64,000 nt of DNA, from contig NZ_LT992558.1 in the NCBI RefSeq assembly GCF_900258435.1, positions 282,766 through 346,765 on the forward strand. Direction: 5' to 3'. Origin of the DNA: Carnobacterium divergens (lineage in GTDB: Bacteria > Bacillota > Bacilli > Lactobacillales > Carnobacteriaceae). This document shows positions 48,490-57,520 of this stretch, in pieces (positions within the stretch are counted from its first letter, which is position 1; the number at the start of each line of letters is the position of its first letter). Position numbers and translations under genes: made by a program. Under the pieces are notes generated by a model. The model saw only the letters and a program-made list of their open reading frames with translations, made no database searches and had not been told where the DNA came from.

Positions 48490-49722
48490 GTGAATAAAAG
48501 CATTAAAAAATGGATACAGATACTCATGATTTTATTTGTAGCGGGTAGTTTTCCTATGATTGGAGAGGCAAATGAACAAGGTTTAGGATTTTCCATTCGA
48601 CCGATTCATCCTGATAATCAATTAGATAAAAATCAAACCTATTTTGATTTGAAAATGGAACCGAATCAAGTTCAAGAGCTTGAGGTAATGATTCGTAACA
48701 ATACAGATCAAGAAATCATTGTTGAAGCCAGTGTTAATGCAGCTATAACTAATTTAAATGGGATTCTTGATTACAGCTGGAATTTAGAAAAAGCAAAAGA
48801 GCTAGCAAAGAATTATAATCAGCACACATCAACAGAAAAAATAGATGTCAATCAAATTAAATATGACTCTTCTTTAAAAATGCCTTTACCAAGTCTGATA
48901 ACGAGTGAAAAAGAAATTAAGGTTCCAGCACAATCAGAGTTGCCTTATAAAATGCAAGTAACAATGCCAGAGAAATCTTTTGATGGAATTATTTTAGGTG
49001 GCGTACGATTTACACAGCAAGAGACTACAGTAAAAGAAACTGCTTCAGATAAAGGTGTACAAATTAAAAATAAATTTGCTTATTCTCTTGGTATTCAATT
49101 ACGAGAAACAGATGAATTAGTGATGCCAGACCTTAAATTAGATCAAAAAAAAATAAAAGCGAATTCTGTTAATGGACATACCGGCGTGACAATCAACTTG
49201 CAAAATCCTGCAAAGACATTAATGCGAGATCTTGAAGTGAAAATGACTGTTTATCAAAAAGGAAGTCAAAAAAAGTTAATCAGCTCAACAAAAAAAGGGT
49301 TAAAAATGGCTCCTAATTCTAATTTTGATTATGGGATTGATTGGAACAATCAACCATTGCGGGCGGGAAACTATACCGTCAAAGCTTTAATCGAAAATCA
49401 CGCAATTGATGGAGAGCCAAGTGAACTGAATAAGAAGTGGGAATTTGAAGAAACTTTTACAATTACAAAAAAAGAAGCAAAAAAAATAAATGATCAAGCG
49501 GTTGATTTAGATGAACCTACAATCAGCTGGTGGCTATATGTCGTAATTGGCTTGCTGGGAGTTCTTATTTTATTGATGGCAGTCATTATTGCCAGAAATC
49601 ATTTTGATAAGACAAAAGAAGTTCAAAAGAAACAAGATTTAAATCGAAAAAAACAACAATTGAATCAGAAAAAACGGATAAAAGCATCCTCTAAAAAATC
49701 GAAAATTAAAAGAAAGGAGTGA
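48490..49722 (+). CDS. DUF916/DUF3324 WxL-interacting membrane protein 2
   Basis: A 410-residue paralogue of the protein at 46413. The signal peptide (about 1-27) is followed by DUF916 (DNQLDKNQTYFDLKMEPNQVQELEVMIRN), DUF3324 (LKMAPNSNFDYGIDW), the helix WWLYVVIGLLGVLILLMAVII and a lysine-rich tail of about 40 residues. The first DUF916 domain has an insert (WNLEKAKELAKNYNQHTSTEK) missing in protein 1. Start is GTG at 48490 with GGGGGAAA upstream. Confidence 0.9.
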   Translation: MNKSIKKWIQILMILFVAGSFPMIGEANEQGLGFSIRPIHPDNQLDKNQTYFDLKMEPNQVQELEVMIRNNTDQEIIVEASVNAAITNLNGILDYSWNLEKAKELAKNYNQHTSTEKIDVNQIKYDSSLKMPLPSLITSEKEIKVPAQSELPYKMQVTMPEKSFDGIILGGVRFTQQETTVKETASDKGVQIKNKFAYSLGIQLRETDELVMPDLKLDQKKIKANSVNGHTGVTINLQNPAKTLMRDLEVKMTVYQKGSQKKLISSTKKGLKMAPNSNFDYGIDWNNQPLRAGNYTVKALIENHAIDGEPSELNKKWEFEETFTITKKEAKKINDQAVDLDEPTISWWLYVVIGLLGVLILLMAVIIARNHFDKTKEVQKKQDLNRKKQQLNQKKRIKASSKKSKIKRKE

Positions 49723-49731
49723 TCATGTTTC

Positions 49732-50043
49732 ATGAATGCATTAACGGGTATCTATCTTATATTTGGCTTGCTTTTTAGCCTGTTATTTATTGGGTTTTAT
49801 CTTTTTTCTAAAGCTAAAAAGATTCTATCTAATTCCATACTAACAGTTGGCATTTTAATGAGTGGTTTTCTGTTTACAGTGTTGATTATTGGGATGAGTA
49901 GCCAATTAAATGAAGTACATGCACTCTTTTTACTTACGATGGTGATTTTCTTTTTGATGATGTGTCAATTAATGTTACTATTTATCGTGTTATTTAAATC
50001 TGGGAAACGTAAAAAGAAGCGTAAGAAGGAGGTTGAAAAATGA
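49732..50043 (+). CDS. Small multi-helix membrane protein of WxL cluster
   Basis: A 103-residue protein that I do not recognise by family. It shows three hydrophobic segments (about residues 3-25, 38-58 and 66-90) and a basic tail (KSGKRKKKRKKEVEK). It overlaps the next gene by 4 bases (ATGA), so it is translated with the 1017-residue surface protein. RBS AAAGGAGTGAT. It may anchor or help to export that protein; inference only. Confidence 0.65.
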   Translation: MNALTGIYLIFGLLFSLLFIGFYLFSKAKKILSNSILTVGILMSGFLFTVLIIGMSSQLNEVHALFLLTMVIFFLMMCQLMLLFIVLFKSGKRKKKRKKEVEK

Positions 50044-53000
50044 AAAAACGGATTTTTTTTCCAGTTGCATTAGTAGTGTTGCTTTTACTAGGTCAACGAG
50101 TAATAGAGTTGCCAGTTAAGTCTATTTTAGCTCAATCCGAACTACCAAGTGTGACGATTGCAACGAATAAAAACGATGAAGCAAAAGAAGTGGCAGTTGA
50201 AGAGCCCTTTAATGTAACTGTTGACCGATTAAATCAGGGGAGATATGTAGTCGAACTTCCAAAAGAACTTGATTGGGTTGCACCTGAAAAAGAATTAACT
50301 GGAATGACCTATTCTGAAAAGACAAGACAATTAACGTTAGAGCAAGCATCAGAAGACGCCATCACCTTTAGTTTGAAAGCTAATACTGTTGGAACCTATC
50401 AAGTGAATATCGCTTCCACAGTTGAAAAACAAGAGTCAGTTCTATTTGAAGTGAATGCAATCGAAAAAAGTGAGACAAAATATGAAGAAGCAGATTCAGT
50501 ACAAAACGAAGAATTGACAACCTTTGCAGAAGCGCCACAAATGTTGTCTTTAAATCGACTGGATGATCTGACAGGTTGGGATGATATTTCTTCAAAGAGC
50601 TTTGGTTCATGGATATTTAATCAAAAAAGTGAGATATTCAGTTCAGCCTTGTTGCCTAAAGGAGCCTTAATAACAAGCTTAAACCCGGGTGGCGGAAGAA
50701 ATAGAACGACAGCAGATCCAACTATAGAAGAGCAAATACGAGCTTTTAGAGTGGATGTACCTGGAATACAGTATCATTCAAGAGATGAATCTAAGACGAA
50801 TTCTGTGGCTTGGTATGTTCCAGGCACAGTCAGTGGTTTTCTTGGTAAAAGTATAACTGTAAATAGTACTGAAGGTACGAGTATTCATGGAGAGACTGAT
50901 TTTAAATCCTTAGGGCTTGTAGTAGCCGTTAACAATGACATCAATACGCTACAAGAAATTTCAGTAGGACCAAAGAATCAGATTGGCTATCCTTCAGATG
51001 AATCGAAAGTGAGCAACGTAGATATAAATACCTTTAAGGTATACAAAAAAGCGAATGCTCTTGATCGTAAGTTTGCGTATGATGTAACAATTGGTACGTA
51101 TAAGTTTCATGTAACAATTGCCTATATTCCTAACTTTGAAACAGACGTTGTCAATGTTGTTTATACGTATACGAATATTGGCGACAGCACGATTCCTGGT
51201 TTGATGACAGGATTCAATTATACCCCTGAGTTTAGAACGGCAAAGATCACTACAGATCTAGGTGCAATTGGTACGAAAAAAGCAGGGGTAATACAATACA
51301 TGGGGAATAACAAAGGAATTTTTGGGACAGCAACAGAAGGTGGGCACCGGGCTGAAATTTATCCTAATTACCGTGAAGATGGACCCGATTCATGGGCTGC
51401 TTGGTCAGAATCATTTAAATCAAGAGATGGAAATCGAGATATTACAAAATTTATGAATGGTTTTAAGAATCCAACGGATTTGTATTCAGAGGGAGATGAA
51501 CGTGACGCCATTGCTCCAAATACTCAAATTAATGAAAATACAGCAACCAATACAAATGCAACAATCAGTATGAAATGGAACCCACAAGACTTAGCGGTTG
51601 GTGAGTCAAGGACGAATTCATGGGCGTATGCTACGGAAGCAGTCTCTACCTTACCAAAATTGAAGTTAGATGAAAACGATGCTTATTACAGTACTGATGA
51701 TAATAGTGGCGTGATAAAAGGAACTTGGCGTAATTATGAAGATGGAACGAGCATCAATACAATTAAATACAGTATTGACGGTGGTGCGTATCAAAACTAT
51801 CCCGTTTCATACAAAACATTAGGAGAAGTTGGCTTGCCACAAGATTTTGAAATTCCAATTTCATTAGTTGCACCAGGGGATCACACGGTTCGAGTTTACC
51901 TATCCTCGAGTAAAGGGATAAATACATCAACCTATTCTAAAATCTTTAAGTTTAAAGCACCAAAACCTAAATTTAATTCAACTATTTCAGTGAAAACAGG
52001 TGCTGAAGAACGGACTACTCTTTCACCAGGTGAAGATTTTAACTTTGATTTAGCAATGAATATGACTACTCAATATTCACAACTAATTGATTCTGTCATT
52101 CAAGTGCCAATTGATGCCACTGTGATAGATGTAAGTAAACTCAAAGATTTAAGCATTACAAAGCAGGATGGGACAAAAGGAACGATTAGCTTCAACGCCA
52201 CATTAAATCAATTAGAAGCGCAATTCCCAACAAGTTTTGTAGCAGGCGAGACACTGAATCTACATTTTGCAGGACAAGTGATTGATTTAGATGAATTAGT
52301 AGATCAACAATTAATATTCGAAGCAACAATCAAAGGAACTTCTGGAGATAGTGTTAAAGAAGACTTTGAACTTCCAGTAGCAGAAAAACCAGTTAAGAAA
52401 ATTAACATCATTCCAGCAATAGCTACTGTAACAGTAAATTTCTTAGATGGTGATAGACAACCAATAGTTGGTTATACGCCATATGAATTAATTGGAAAAA
52501 CGAATGAGCCTTATAATTTATTTTTAGAATATGATGTGATTACGATTCTAGAAGAAATTGAATCTAAAGGATATGTGTTAACAGATTCGCCTGCGAATGA
52601 AAGTGGTATTTTCAATCGAAATGGAACCGTTGTAGATTATATCTTTAACGGAAGTATCAATTTTACAAAACATACTTCAACAGTTGATTTTGGTAAACTG
52701 AAGATTAACTCGAATACTCAAATTTACAAACCGCAACTGATTGATGATGGCAAAGGATTAACGAACAATTTATACTTTGAAATTTCAGACACACGAAATA
52801 AAGCGGAACGTAAGCCATGGGAAATCAAGGCGAGTGTAGTGCAAGAATTAACAGCAAAAAATCACAAAGTACCATTGCCAGGAAACTTTATTTTCAAAAC
52901 AAAAGATAAAAAAGACATCACATTGAATAAGAGTGAAGAAGTGATATATAAACAATTAGATACGACAAGTCAAGTGACAAAAATCTCTTTTGATTCCAAT

Positions 53001-53093
53001 CTTGAAGAAGGACTGAAATTAAAAGTCAATCCAGGTATCTATGCAGATGATTATCAAGGAAGCATTTCCTATACACTGGAAAACGCACCATAA
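50040..53093 (+). CDS. Large WxL-like surface protein
   Basis: A 1017-residue secreted protein. After the signal peptide (about 1-32) it has a beta-rich region, a large domain of about residues 175-540 without a recognised name (GWDDISSKSFGSWIFNQKS, EFRTAKITTDLG), bacterial Ig-like parts (LPKLKLDENDAYYSTDDNSG... VRVYLSSSKG), a MucBP-like piece (ATVTVNFLDGDRQPIVGYTP) and a C-terminal WxL-like domain in which the motif reads KPWEIKAS (W-E-I). It is the last gene of the cluster and is probably an adhesin or ligand-binding partner. No LPXTG or membrane anchor is seen. Confidence 0.8.
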   Translation: MKKRIFFPVALVVLLLLGQRVIELPVKSILAQSELPSVTIATNKNDEAKEVAVEEPFNVTVDRLNQGRYVVELPKELDWVAPEKELTGMTYSEKTRQLTLEQASEDAITFSLKANTVGTYQVNIASTVEKQESVLFEVNAIEKSETKYEEADSVQNEELTTFAEAPQMLSLNRLDDLTGWDDISSKSFGSWIFNQKSEIFSSALLPKGALITSLNPGGGRNRTTADPTIEEQIRAFRVDVPGIQYHSRDESKTNSVAWYVPGTVSGFLGKSITVNSTEGTSIHGETDFKSLGLVVAVNNDINTLQEISVGPKNQIGYPSDESKVSNVDINTFKVYKKANALDRKFAYDVTIGTYKFHVTIAYIPNFETDVVNVVYTYTNIGDSTIPGLMTGFNYTPEFRTAKITTDLGAIGTKKAGVIQYMGNNKGIFGTATEGGHRAEIYPNYREDGPDSWAAWSESFKSRDGNRDITKFMNGFKNPTDLYSEGDERDAIAPNTQINENTATNTNATISMKWNPQDLAVGESRTNSWAYATEAVSTLPKLKLDENDAYYSTDDNSGVIKGTWRNYEDGTSINTIKYSIDGGAYQNYPVSYKTLGEVGLPQDFEIPISLVAPGDHTVRVYLSSSKGINTSTYSKIFKFKAPKPKFNSTISVKTGAEERTTLSPGEDFNFDLAMNMTTQYSQLIDSVIQVPIDATVIDVSKLKDLSITKQDGTKGTISFNATLNQLEAQFPTSFVAGETLNLHFAGQVIDLDELVDQQLIFEATIKGTSGDSVKEDFELPVAEKPVKKINIIPAIATVTVNFLDGDRQPIVGYTPYELIGKTNEPYNLFLEYDVITILEEIESKGYVLTDSPANESGIFNRNGTVVDYIFNGSINFTKHTSTVDFGKLKINSNTQIYKPQLIDDGKGLTNNLYFEISDTRNKAERKPWEIKASVVQELTAKNHKVPLPGNFIFKTKDKKDITLNKSEEVIYKQLDTTSQVTKISFDSNLEEGLKLKVNPGIYADDYQGSISYTLENAP

Positions 53094-53095
53094 AA

Positions 53096-53137
53096 TGAAA
53101 AAAACGAGGGAAACACTAGCTGTTTCTCTCGTTTTTT
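53096..53137. terminator. Bidirectional terminator at end of WxL cluster
   Basis: AAAACGAGGGAAACA pairs with TGTTTCTCTCGTTTT around a 5-base loop, with A-run and T-run on the two sides. Confidence 0.9.
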
Positions 53138-54639
53138 TACTTATTAAAGGATTTAAGAAAAAGCAATTGTTGAATTTTGTCTATTAAAACTTTCCAAATT
53201 TGAGGATTGAAAATATCTTCTATATAAAAAAGAGGAGTATCATAATGATTTGTTTCGTAGCTATCTGAAATAATAAAATCAGCTTCACTAATCTTTGAGG
53301 TGACGTCTAAATGTTCTCTTGAAAACAATTGAAAAATCTTGGATTCAATTAATTCTTCTCCATAATTTTTCTTAGAGTATTGAATGTAGATTTTTAATTT
53401 AAAAGAATGTTTAAATTCCAATAAAAAATAAAACATTGAATGAGCAATAGGAGCTAAATGAGAGTCAAAAGTAAATTCTTTTTTGAAGGCAGTCGTTTGT
53501 AAAAATTGTTGGCAAAATTTCTTGATTTCCCGACTAATGCTGCTTATATAATCATCATTTGTTAATGTGTCGGGAATCGCAATAGGCGTTAACATTAATT
53601 TTTCAGGATAGATTTCAACATAAAAAAGATAGAGTTGAAGAGAAACAACATAATAAAAATAAAATAAACGTTCATCAAATGTAAGTTCTAGATTAAAGTA
53701 GTCAATAAACTGTTCAAGCAGTTCTTTGCTTAAGCTGATGAGTTTTGTATCAAGTTCTAAAAGAAGCAAAGCGATTTGTCTTTTTTGCTGGGGAGAATCA
53801 AGGTTGCCTACATGGAGTCGCGCCATGTAATTAAAGTAAAGCTTTTCTCTTTCTAAATGCGTTGAATTCAGAGTCGGAATAGAATGTTCTAAATCAGGAG
53901 AAACATCATTTATACGTGAAAACTGTTGAAAAATCAGTTGCATTTCTGGGTCCAAATCAATCAAAGTGCCCTTGTCTTTAATCCGCCATGAACATAAGGT
54001 AATAAGGGAAGACATTCGATTAAGGGCAGAGTGTTTTTCTAAAATGGTCTCAGAATAATCAAGTTTTAGATGGGTAGTGTCAATCTCGTTGCAATCACGA
54101 AAAGGTTCAATCCCTTTGTAAGCATTCCAAAAGAAGTAAAAAATAAAAGCACGAATATCTTTTTCAGCACCAATTAAATTACTGGTTAGTTTAGTCCCAA
54201 ATTTTATCGTTAAATGAAACTCTTCAAGAATGGGTTCAAGCTCTTTCAATTTCTTATACGTATTAGGGATACTGATGTACAGATTGACGCTTAGGGCTTC
54301 GACAGAAGAAGCACCATGAATAATCAACTCCTCGAGCACTTGATATTTCAATGACTTTTGCAAATAAAATAATTTGATTTGATCCACTAAAAAATTAGTG
54401 GGAAGCTGTGTCTTGTTTAACAGACGAAAGCCTTCCTTACTTTTTAGGATAGCAAGTTCATTTGACGGGTAGAAGGTGTTTAGGTCAAGTTGAATTTGGT
54501 CGATATGTTTTAAAACTGAATTTTTTGAGATTGCGGTATTATGGGAAAGCTCAATCAATGAGCAAGAACGATTTTTATATAAAAGGTGTTTGAATAGCAA
54601 AAATCTGCTTTTGTTTCCTTTGTCAAATAAGGGAATCAT
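53137..54639 (-). CDS. Mga-like transcriptional regulator, right copy
   Basis: A 500-residue relative of the regulator at 38331-39749. It has the N-terminal winged helix (KHLLYKNRSCSLIELSHNTA-ISKNSVLKHI), a second helix-turn-helix near residues 110-140, a long helical PRD-like middle and an EIIB-like end (ADFIISDSYETNHYDTPLFY). It converges on the end of the WxL cluster and is divergent from the right recombinase gene, from which it is 212 bases away. It may regulate the WxL genes together with the left copy; this is inference. Confidence 0.75.
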   Translation of the reverse strand: MIPLFDKGNKSRFLLFKHLLYKNRSCSLIELSHNTAISKNSVLKHIDQIQLDLNTFYPSNELAILKSKEGFRLLNKTQLPTNFLVDQIKLFYLQKSLKYQVLEELIIHGASSVEALSVNLYISIPNTYKKLKELEPILEEFHLTIKFGTKLTSNLIGAEKDIRAFIFYFFWNAYKGIEPFRDCNEIDTTHLKLDYSETILEKHSALNRMSSLITLCSWRIKDKGTLIDLDPEMQLIFQQFSRINDVSPDLEHSIPTLNSTHLEREKLYFNYMARLHVGNLDSPQQKRQIALLLLELDTKLISLSKELLEQFIDYFNLELTFDERLFYFYYVVSLQLYLFYVEIYPEKLMLTPIAIPDTLTNDDYISSISREIKKFCQQFLQTTAFKKEFTFDSHLAPIAHSMFYFLLEFKHSFKLKIYIQYSKKNYGEELIESKIFQLFSREHLDVTSKISEADFIISDSYETNHYDTPLFYIEDIFNPQIWKVLIDKIQQLLFLKSFNK

Positions 54640-54851
54640 TTACTGTGCCTCTCTTCATTTATAACGAATGATTTTATAGATTAGAGCATACAACACTGGT
54701 TTTTTTTTTTCAATACGAGAGTTGCGGTAAAAAAAGCGATTTTACATTTTTGACCTAGTTTGTATTCTTTTTGGATAAGTTTTGGAAATAAATTAATGCT
54801 AGTATAGGGATATCAGAAATATTAAAAAGGGATTAGGAGTTGAAACTGAAA

Positions 54852-55436
54852 ATGGCGGTTATTGGATATATGCGTGTGAGTACGCAACATCAAAAATTTG
54901 ATTCGCAGCAAAGTGCGTTGGAGAAATACGGTGTAGATAAATTATTTCAAGAGTATGAAAGTGGCCGAAAAAGAGAGCGAAGTGAACTGAATAAAGCATT
55001 AAAGCTTCTTAAAGAAGGTGACACGTTCGTTATTTTTAAATTGGATCGTTTAGCAAGAGGAACCAAGCAATTACTGACGTTGATGGAGATGTTTGAAGAA
55101 AAAAAGATTAATTTTGTTAGCATTGAAAACAATATTGATACATCGACACCGATGGGGAAATTGATGTTTACCATCATGAGTGCTTTTGCTGAAATGGAAG
55201 CAGACTTGATACGAGAACGAATTTTAGCGGGACTTTCAGCAGCTAAAGAAAAAGGTGTTACTTTAGGGAGACCCGTTCAATTTGAAAAAATCAATCATGC
55301 CTTAAATTTGTACCAATTTACTTCATTAAGTATTGATGAGATTTCAGAAGAGTGTCAATTGTCCAAACAAACGATTTATACACATTGCAAAAAAAACTCC
55401 ATTTCACGGAAAAAAAAGAAATTGTTGACGAGTTAA
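54852..55436 (+). CDS. Small serine recombinase (resolvase/invertase), right copy
   Basis: A 194-residue recombinase closely similar to the left copy: Ser10 in MRVSTQHQ, GDTFVIFKLDRLARGTKQLL (identical), MSAFAEMEADLIRERI, and a C-terminal helix-turn-helix (LSIDEISEECQLSKQTIYTH). The ATG at 54852 is the family start; the frame is open to a TTG at 54840. It is divergent from the right Mga-like gene, whereas the left copy overlaps its Mga-like gene on the same strand. A tRNA-Lys gene follows. Confidence 0.9.
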   Translation: MAVIGYMRVSTQHQKFDSQQSALEKYGVDKLFQEYESGRKRERSELNKALKLLKEGDTFVIFKLDRLARGTKQLLTLMEMFEEKKINFVSIENNIDTSTPMGKLMFTIMSAFAEMEADLIRERILAGLSAAKEKGVTLGRPVQFEKINHALNLYQFTSLSIDEISEECQLSKQTIYTHCKKNSISRKKKKLLTS

Positions 55437-55527
55437 TTAGAAAATAAACAGCGATAAATAGAAAAAACTTGCTTTTGAAAATAGAAACGACATATCGTAT
55501 AAAATAATAGAACCATCAGAAAAAAGT

Positions 55528-55556
55528 TTGCGAAATAGATAAAATGGTGTTAAAAT
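55528..55556 (+). promoter_or_regulatory. tRNA-Lys promoter
   Basis: TTGCGA (55528-55533), 17 bases, TAAAAT (55551-55556), with the tRNA starting 25 bases further on. Confidence 0.55.
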
Positions 55557-55581
55557 TAGTTTTGATAAGACAAGTTTTTTC

Positions 55582-55654
<73 letters not shown>

Positions 55655-55673
55655 TAATTTAATTTTCCTACAA

Positions 55674-55725
55674 GACGCATAAACATTTGGATGAAGGATA
55701 TACCCAATGTTTATGCGCCTTTTTA
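55674..55725 (+). terminator. Terminator after tRNA-Lys
   Basis: CGCATAAACATT (55676-55687) and AATGTTTATGCG (55706-55717) are perfect complements, followed by CCTTTTTAC. Confidence 0.8.
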
Positions 55726-55850
55726 CGTCTAACTCAATCTACTAGTTACTAAAGACGAATAGGATTAACCTGTAAATAAATCGTTTTTGTAGATCTTGAT
55801 AAAGTAATCGCATATATAATTTAGTTTTAACGAGAGAGGAGAGTTCATGA

Positions 55851-56120
55851 ATGGAGCAGGAGGGAACGACATTAACGACATTTGATTTTTTAAATTTAGC
55901 TGAAGGTATCCGGATAGAAGCCGTTCAATTTTCACCAGTATTTATCGTTTCTAATGAAGAAAAAATAATCTTTTATTTTACAATGATTTTAAAAAAAGAC
56001 CAAACCATTACTTTTTATTTTGCTACATTGGATCTTAAAAGCAAAGGAAAAGTGACCGGAACAAAAAACGAAATTGCACATGAATTTAATGGGAAAGTAA
56101 TACTTTACTCAACTAATTAA
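55851..56120 (+). CDS. Small hypothetical protein
   Basis: An 89-residue protein that I do not recognise. It begins MEQEGTTLTTFDFLNLAEGI and is rich in beta-prone aromatic stretches (EKIIFYFTMILKKDQTITFYFAT); no signal peptide. A good RBS (GAGAGGAGAG) and a following strong terminator suggest a real single-gene unit. There are no functional hints from neighbours. Confidence 0.5.
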   Translation: MEQEGTTLTTFDFLNLAEGIRIEAVQFSPVFIVSNEEKIIFYFTMILKKDQTITFYFATLDLKSKGKVTGTKNEIAHEFNGKVILYSTN

Positions 56121-56172
56121 AAAAAGACAAACTCCGTTGAATGTATTAATTCAACAGAGCTTGTCTTTTTTG
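56121..56172. terminator. Bidirectional terminator before the beta-lactamase remnant
   Basis: AAAAAGACAAACTCCGTTGAA pairs with TTCAACAGAGCTTGTCTTTTT (two mismatches) around an 8-base loop. Confidence 0.85.
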
Positions 56173-56191
56173 CGGTTCCTATTTTAGCCAT

Positions 56192-56900
56192 CTATAAATT
56201 GAAATCATCACTAACAATTTTAGCCGTTTCAGCAATTAATTCATCATTATAGTCACTTTCTTGTTGTTCTTTATTTGAAAAAATAACCAAAACGATAGGC
56301 TTTCTATTGGGCGGATACAACACAGCAATATCATTGCGAGTCCCGTATGAACCAGCTCCTGATTTATCGCCTACGATCACATCTGATGGAACACCGGCAC
56401 GTATTAGCTTACTTCCAGTAGTATTTTCTATCAGCTGTTTTTTATAAAATTCTAGTTTGTCTGTTGGAAGTTTGTGATCAATAGCTAATTTTTTTAAGTC
56501 TAGCGCAATTTCTTTTGGTGTACTAGTATCTCTGATATCACCTGGGGTAGCTTCGTTCAATTCGGTCTCAAAGCGTGAAGAAAATGGTTTGATTTAATTC
56601 ATCCCAAGAGGATTCATTTAATACTAAACCGCCTGCTAAAGCTTTATAGGTTGATGCAAAGGCAAATCGTTGATTTTCGTTGTAAGCGACTACTTTATTC
56701 GTTTCGGTATCTAATCCATAAACACCTAACGTAGCCTCATACTTTTTTTCTAATTTTTCAAAATTGAGAGCATCCTTTTTTTGTAACGTAGTGTCTATTT
56801 TTGTCTTGGCCACATCTTTACTAGGTTTTAAAACAGCTCCGACAACCAACGCAATTCCCAGCGTTATGAGTAGCAAACTTAGGTACTTTTTATTTTTCAT
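56192..56900 (-). pseudogene. Class A beta-lactamase, inactivated by internal deletion
   Basis: On the minus strand the first 110 codons (56900-56568) give a signal/anchor helix and the active-site FASTYK (Ser70xxLys73, here Ser83), then run into a premature stop. The second part (56563-56192, another frame) has the omega-loop ELNEATPGDIRDTSTP with Glu166 and the KSG triad GDKSGAGSYGTRND. Only 91 bases lie between the Ser70 and Glu166 codons, where Ambler numbering needs 288, so about 197 bases are missing, including the SDN130 loop, with a frame change. The product cannot be an active enzyme. It recalls the chromosomal class A enzyme reported from Carnobacterium divergens. RBS AAAGGAGG is intact. 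Confidence 0.88.
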
Positions 56901-56992
56901 TTTTTCCTCCTTTAAAGCGCGGTATGATTTTTTCCTTTCATGTGAACTATACGCTATTCATTTTAACTTTTTGCGTTGAATGAATTAAAAAA

Positions 56993-57036
56993 ATCTAAAA
57001 ACCACTAGTCAAAAATTATGAATGGCGGTTTTTAGG
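56993..57036 (-). terminator. Terminator of the GyrI-like gene
   Basis: On the minus strand CTAAAAACC pairs with GGTTTTTAG (9 bases, arms at 57027-57035 and 56995-57003) and is followed by ATTTTTTT. Confidence 0.65.
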
Positions 57037-57038
57037 TT

Positions 57039-57413
57039 CTATATAGAAAGGAAAATTTTAATGCTGCCATCCTCAGCATAATATTCAAAATCTGTTTGAT
57101 AGGTACGAACTTGGTTTATCTTTGCATCGCGCCAAATTTTTTGCCAAGCTTCACCGACGCCTGATGGCGAAGCAGTTTTAACAGGGATTTCTAGATAATT
57201 CCCATCATTTAGTAGAATGGTTTCTTCAAATTTTGCTGTTTCATTTCCTACTAAAAGATCATAACCGCCAGTGAAATCACTCTCATAGTTAAAATAAACA
57301 GCATAGATAGCGCCTTTGAGTTCCATATTTGGAACGCGGCTCCATAAGTCGAGAATGGGATGGAGTTGTTGATTCGTTGTTCTGATTTTCAACCCATGAA
57401 TTGTTTTGCTCAT
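57039..57413 (-). CDS. GyrI-like/effector-binding domain protein
   Basis: A 124-residue stand-alone effector-binding (AraC_E_bind/GyrI-like, SOUL-fold) domain. The family outline KTIHGLKIRT at the start, LWSRVPNMELKGAIYAVYFNYESDFTGGYDLLVG in the middle, YLEIPVKTA and the end TDFEYYAEDGSIKIFLSI are recognisable. It lacks a DNA-binding domain, so it may bind a small ligand or toxin. The ATG at 57413 is chosen with AGGGAGTGA upstream; the frame is open to a GTG at 57425. No operon partner. Confidence 0.72.
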   Translation of the reverse strand: MSKTIHGLKIRTTNQQLHPILDLWSRVPNMELKGAIYAVYFNYESDFTGGYDLLVGNETAKFEETILLNDGNYLEIPVKTASPSGVGEAWQKIWRDAKINQVRTYQTDFEYYAEDGSIKIFLSI

Positions 57414-57497
57414 TGTGTTTGTCACTCCCTTTAATTGATAAGGTTAGTTTAGCATTTAAAAGCTGACAACTATCTGTCATCCTTTAAAAAAAAGACA

Positions 57498-57513
57498 TGT
57501 TACACATGGAACA
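57498..57513. promoter_or_regulatory. Weak parS-like sequence
   Basis: TGTTACACATGGAACA matches the parS consensus at 13 of 15 defined bases. Two changes, one in the central CACGTG, make binding uncertain. Confidence 0.25.
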
Positions 57514-57520
57514 TTGAAAA

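Noticed and set aside
38331..55436. Classical transposon or prophage
   Set aside because: There is no transposase, integrase of the phage type, phage structural gene, or terminal inverted repeat that I can see.
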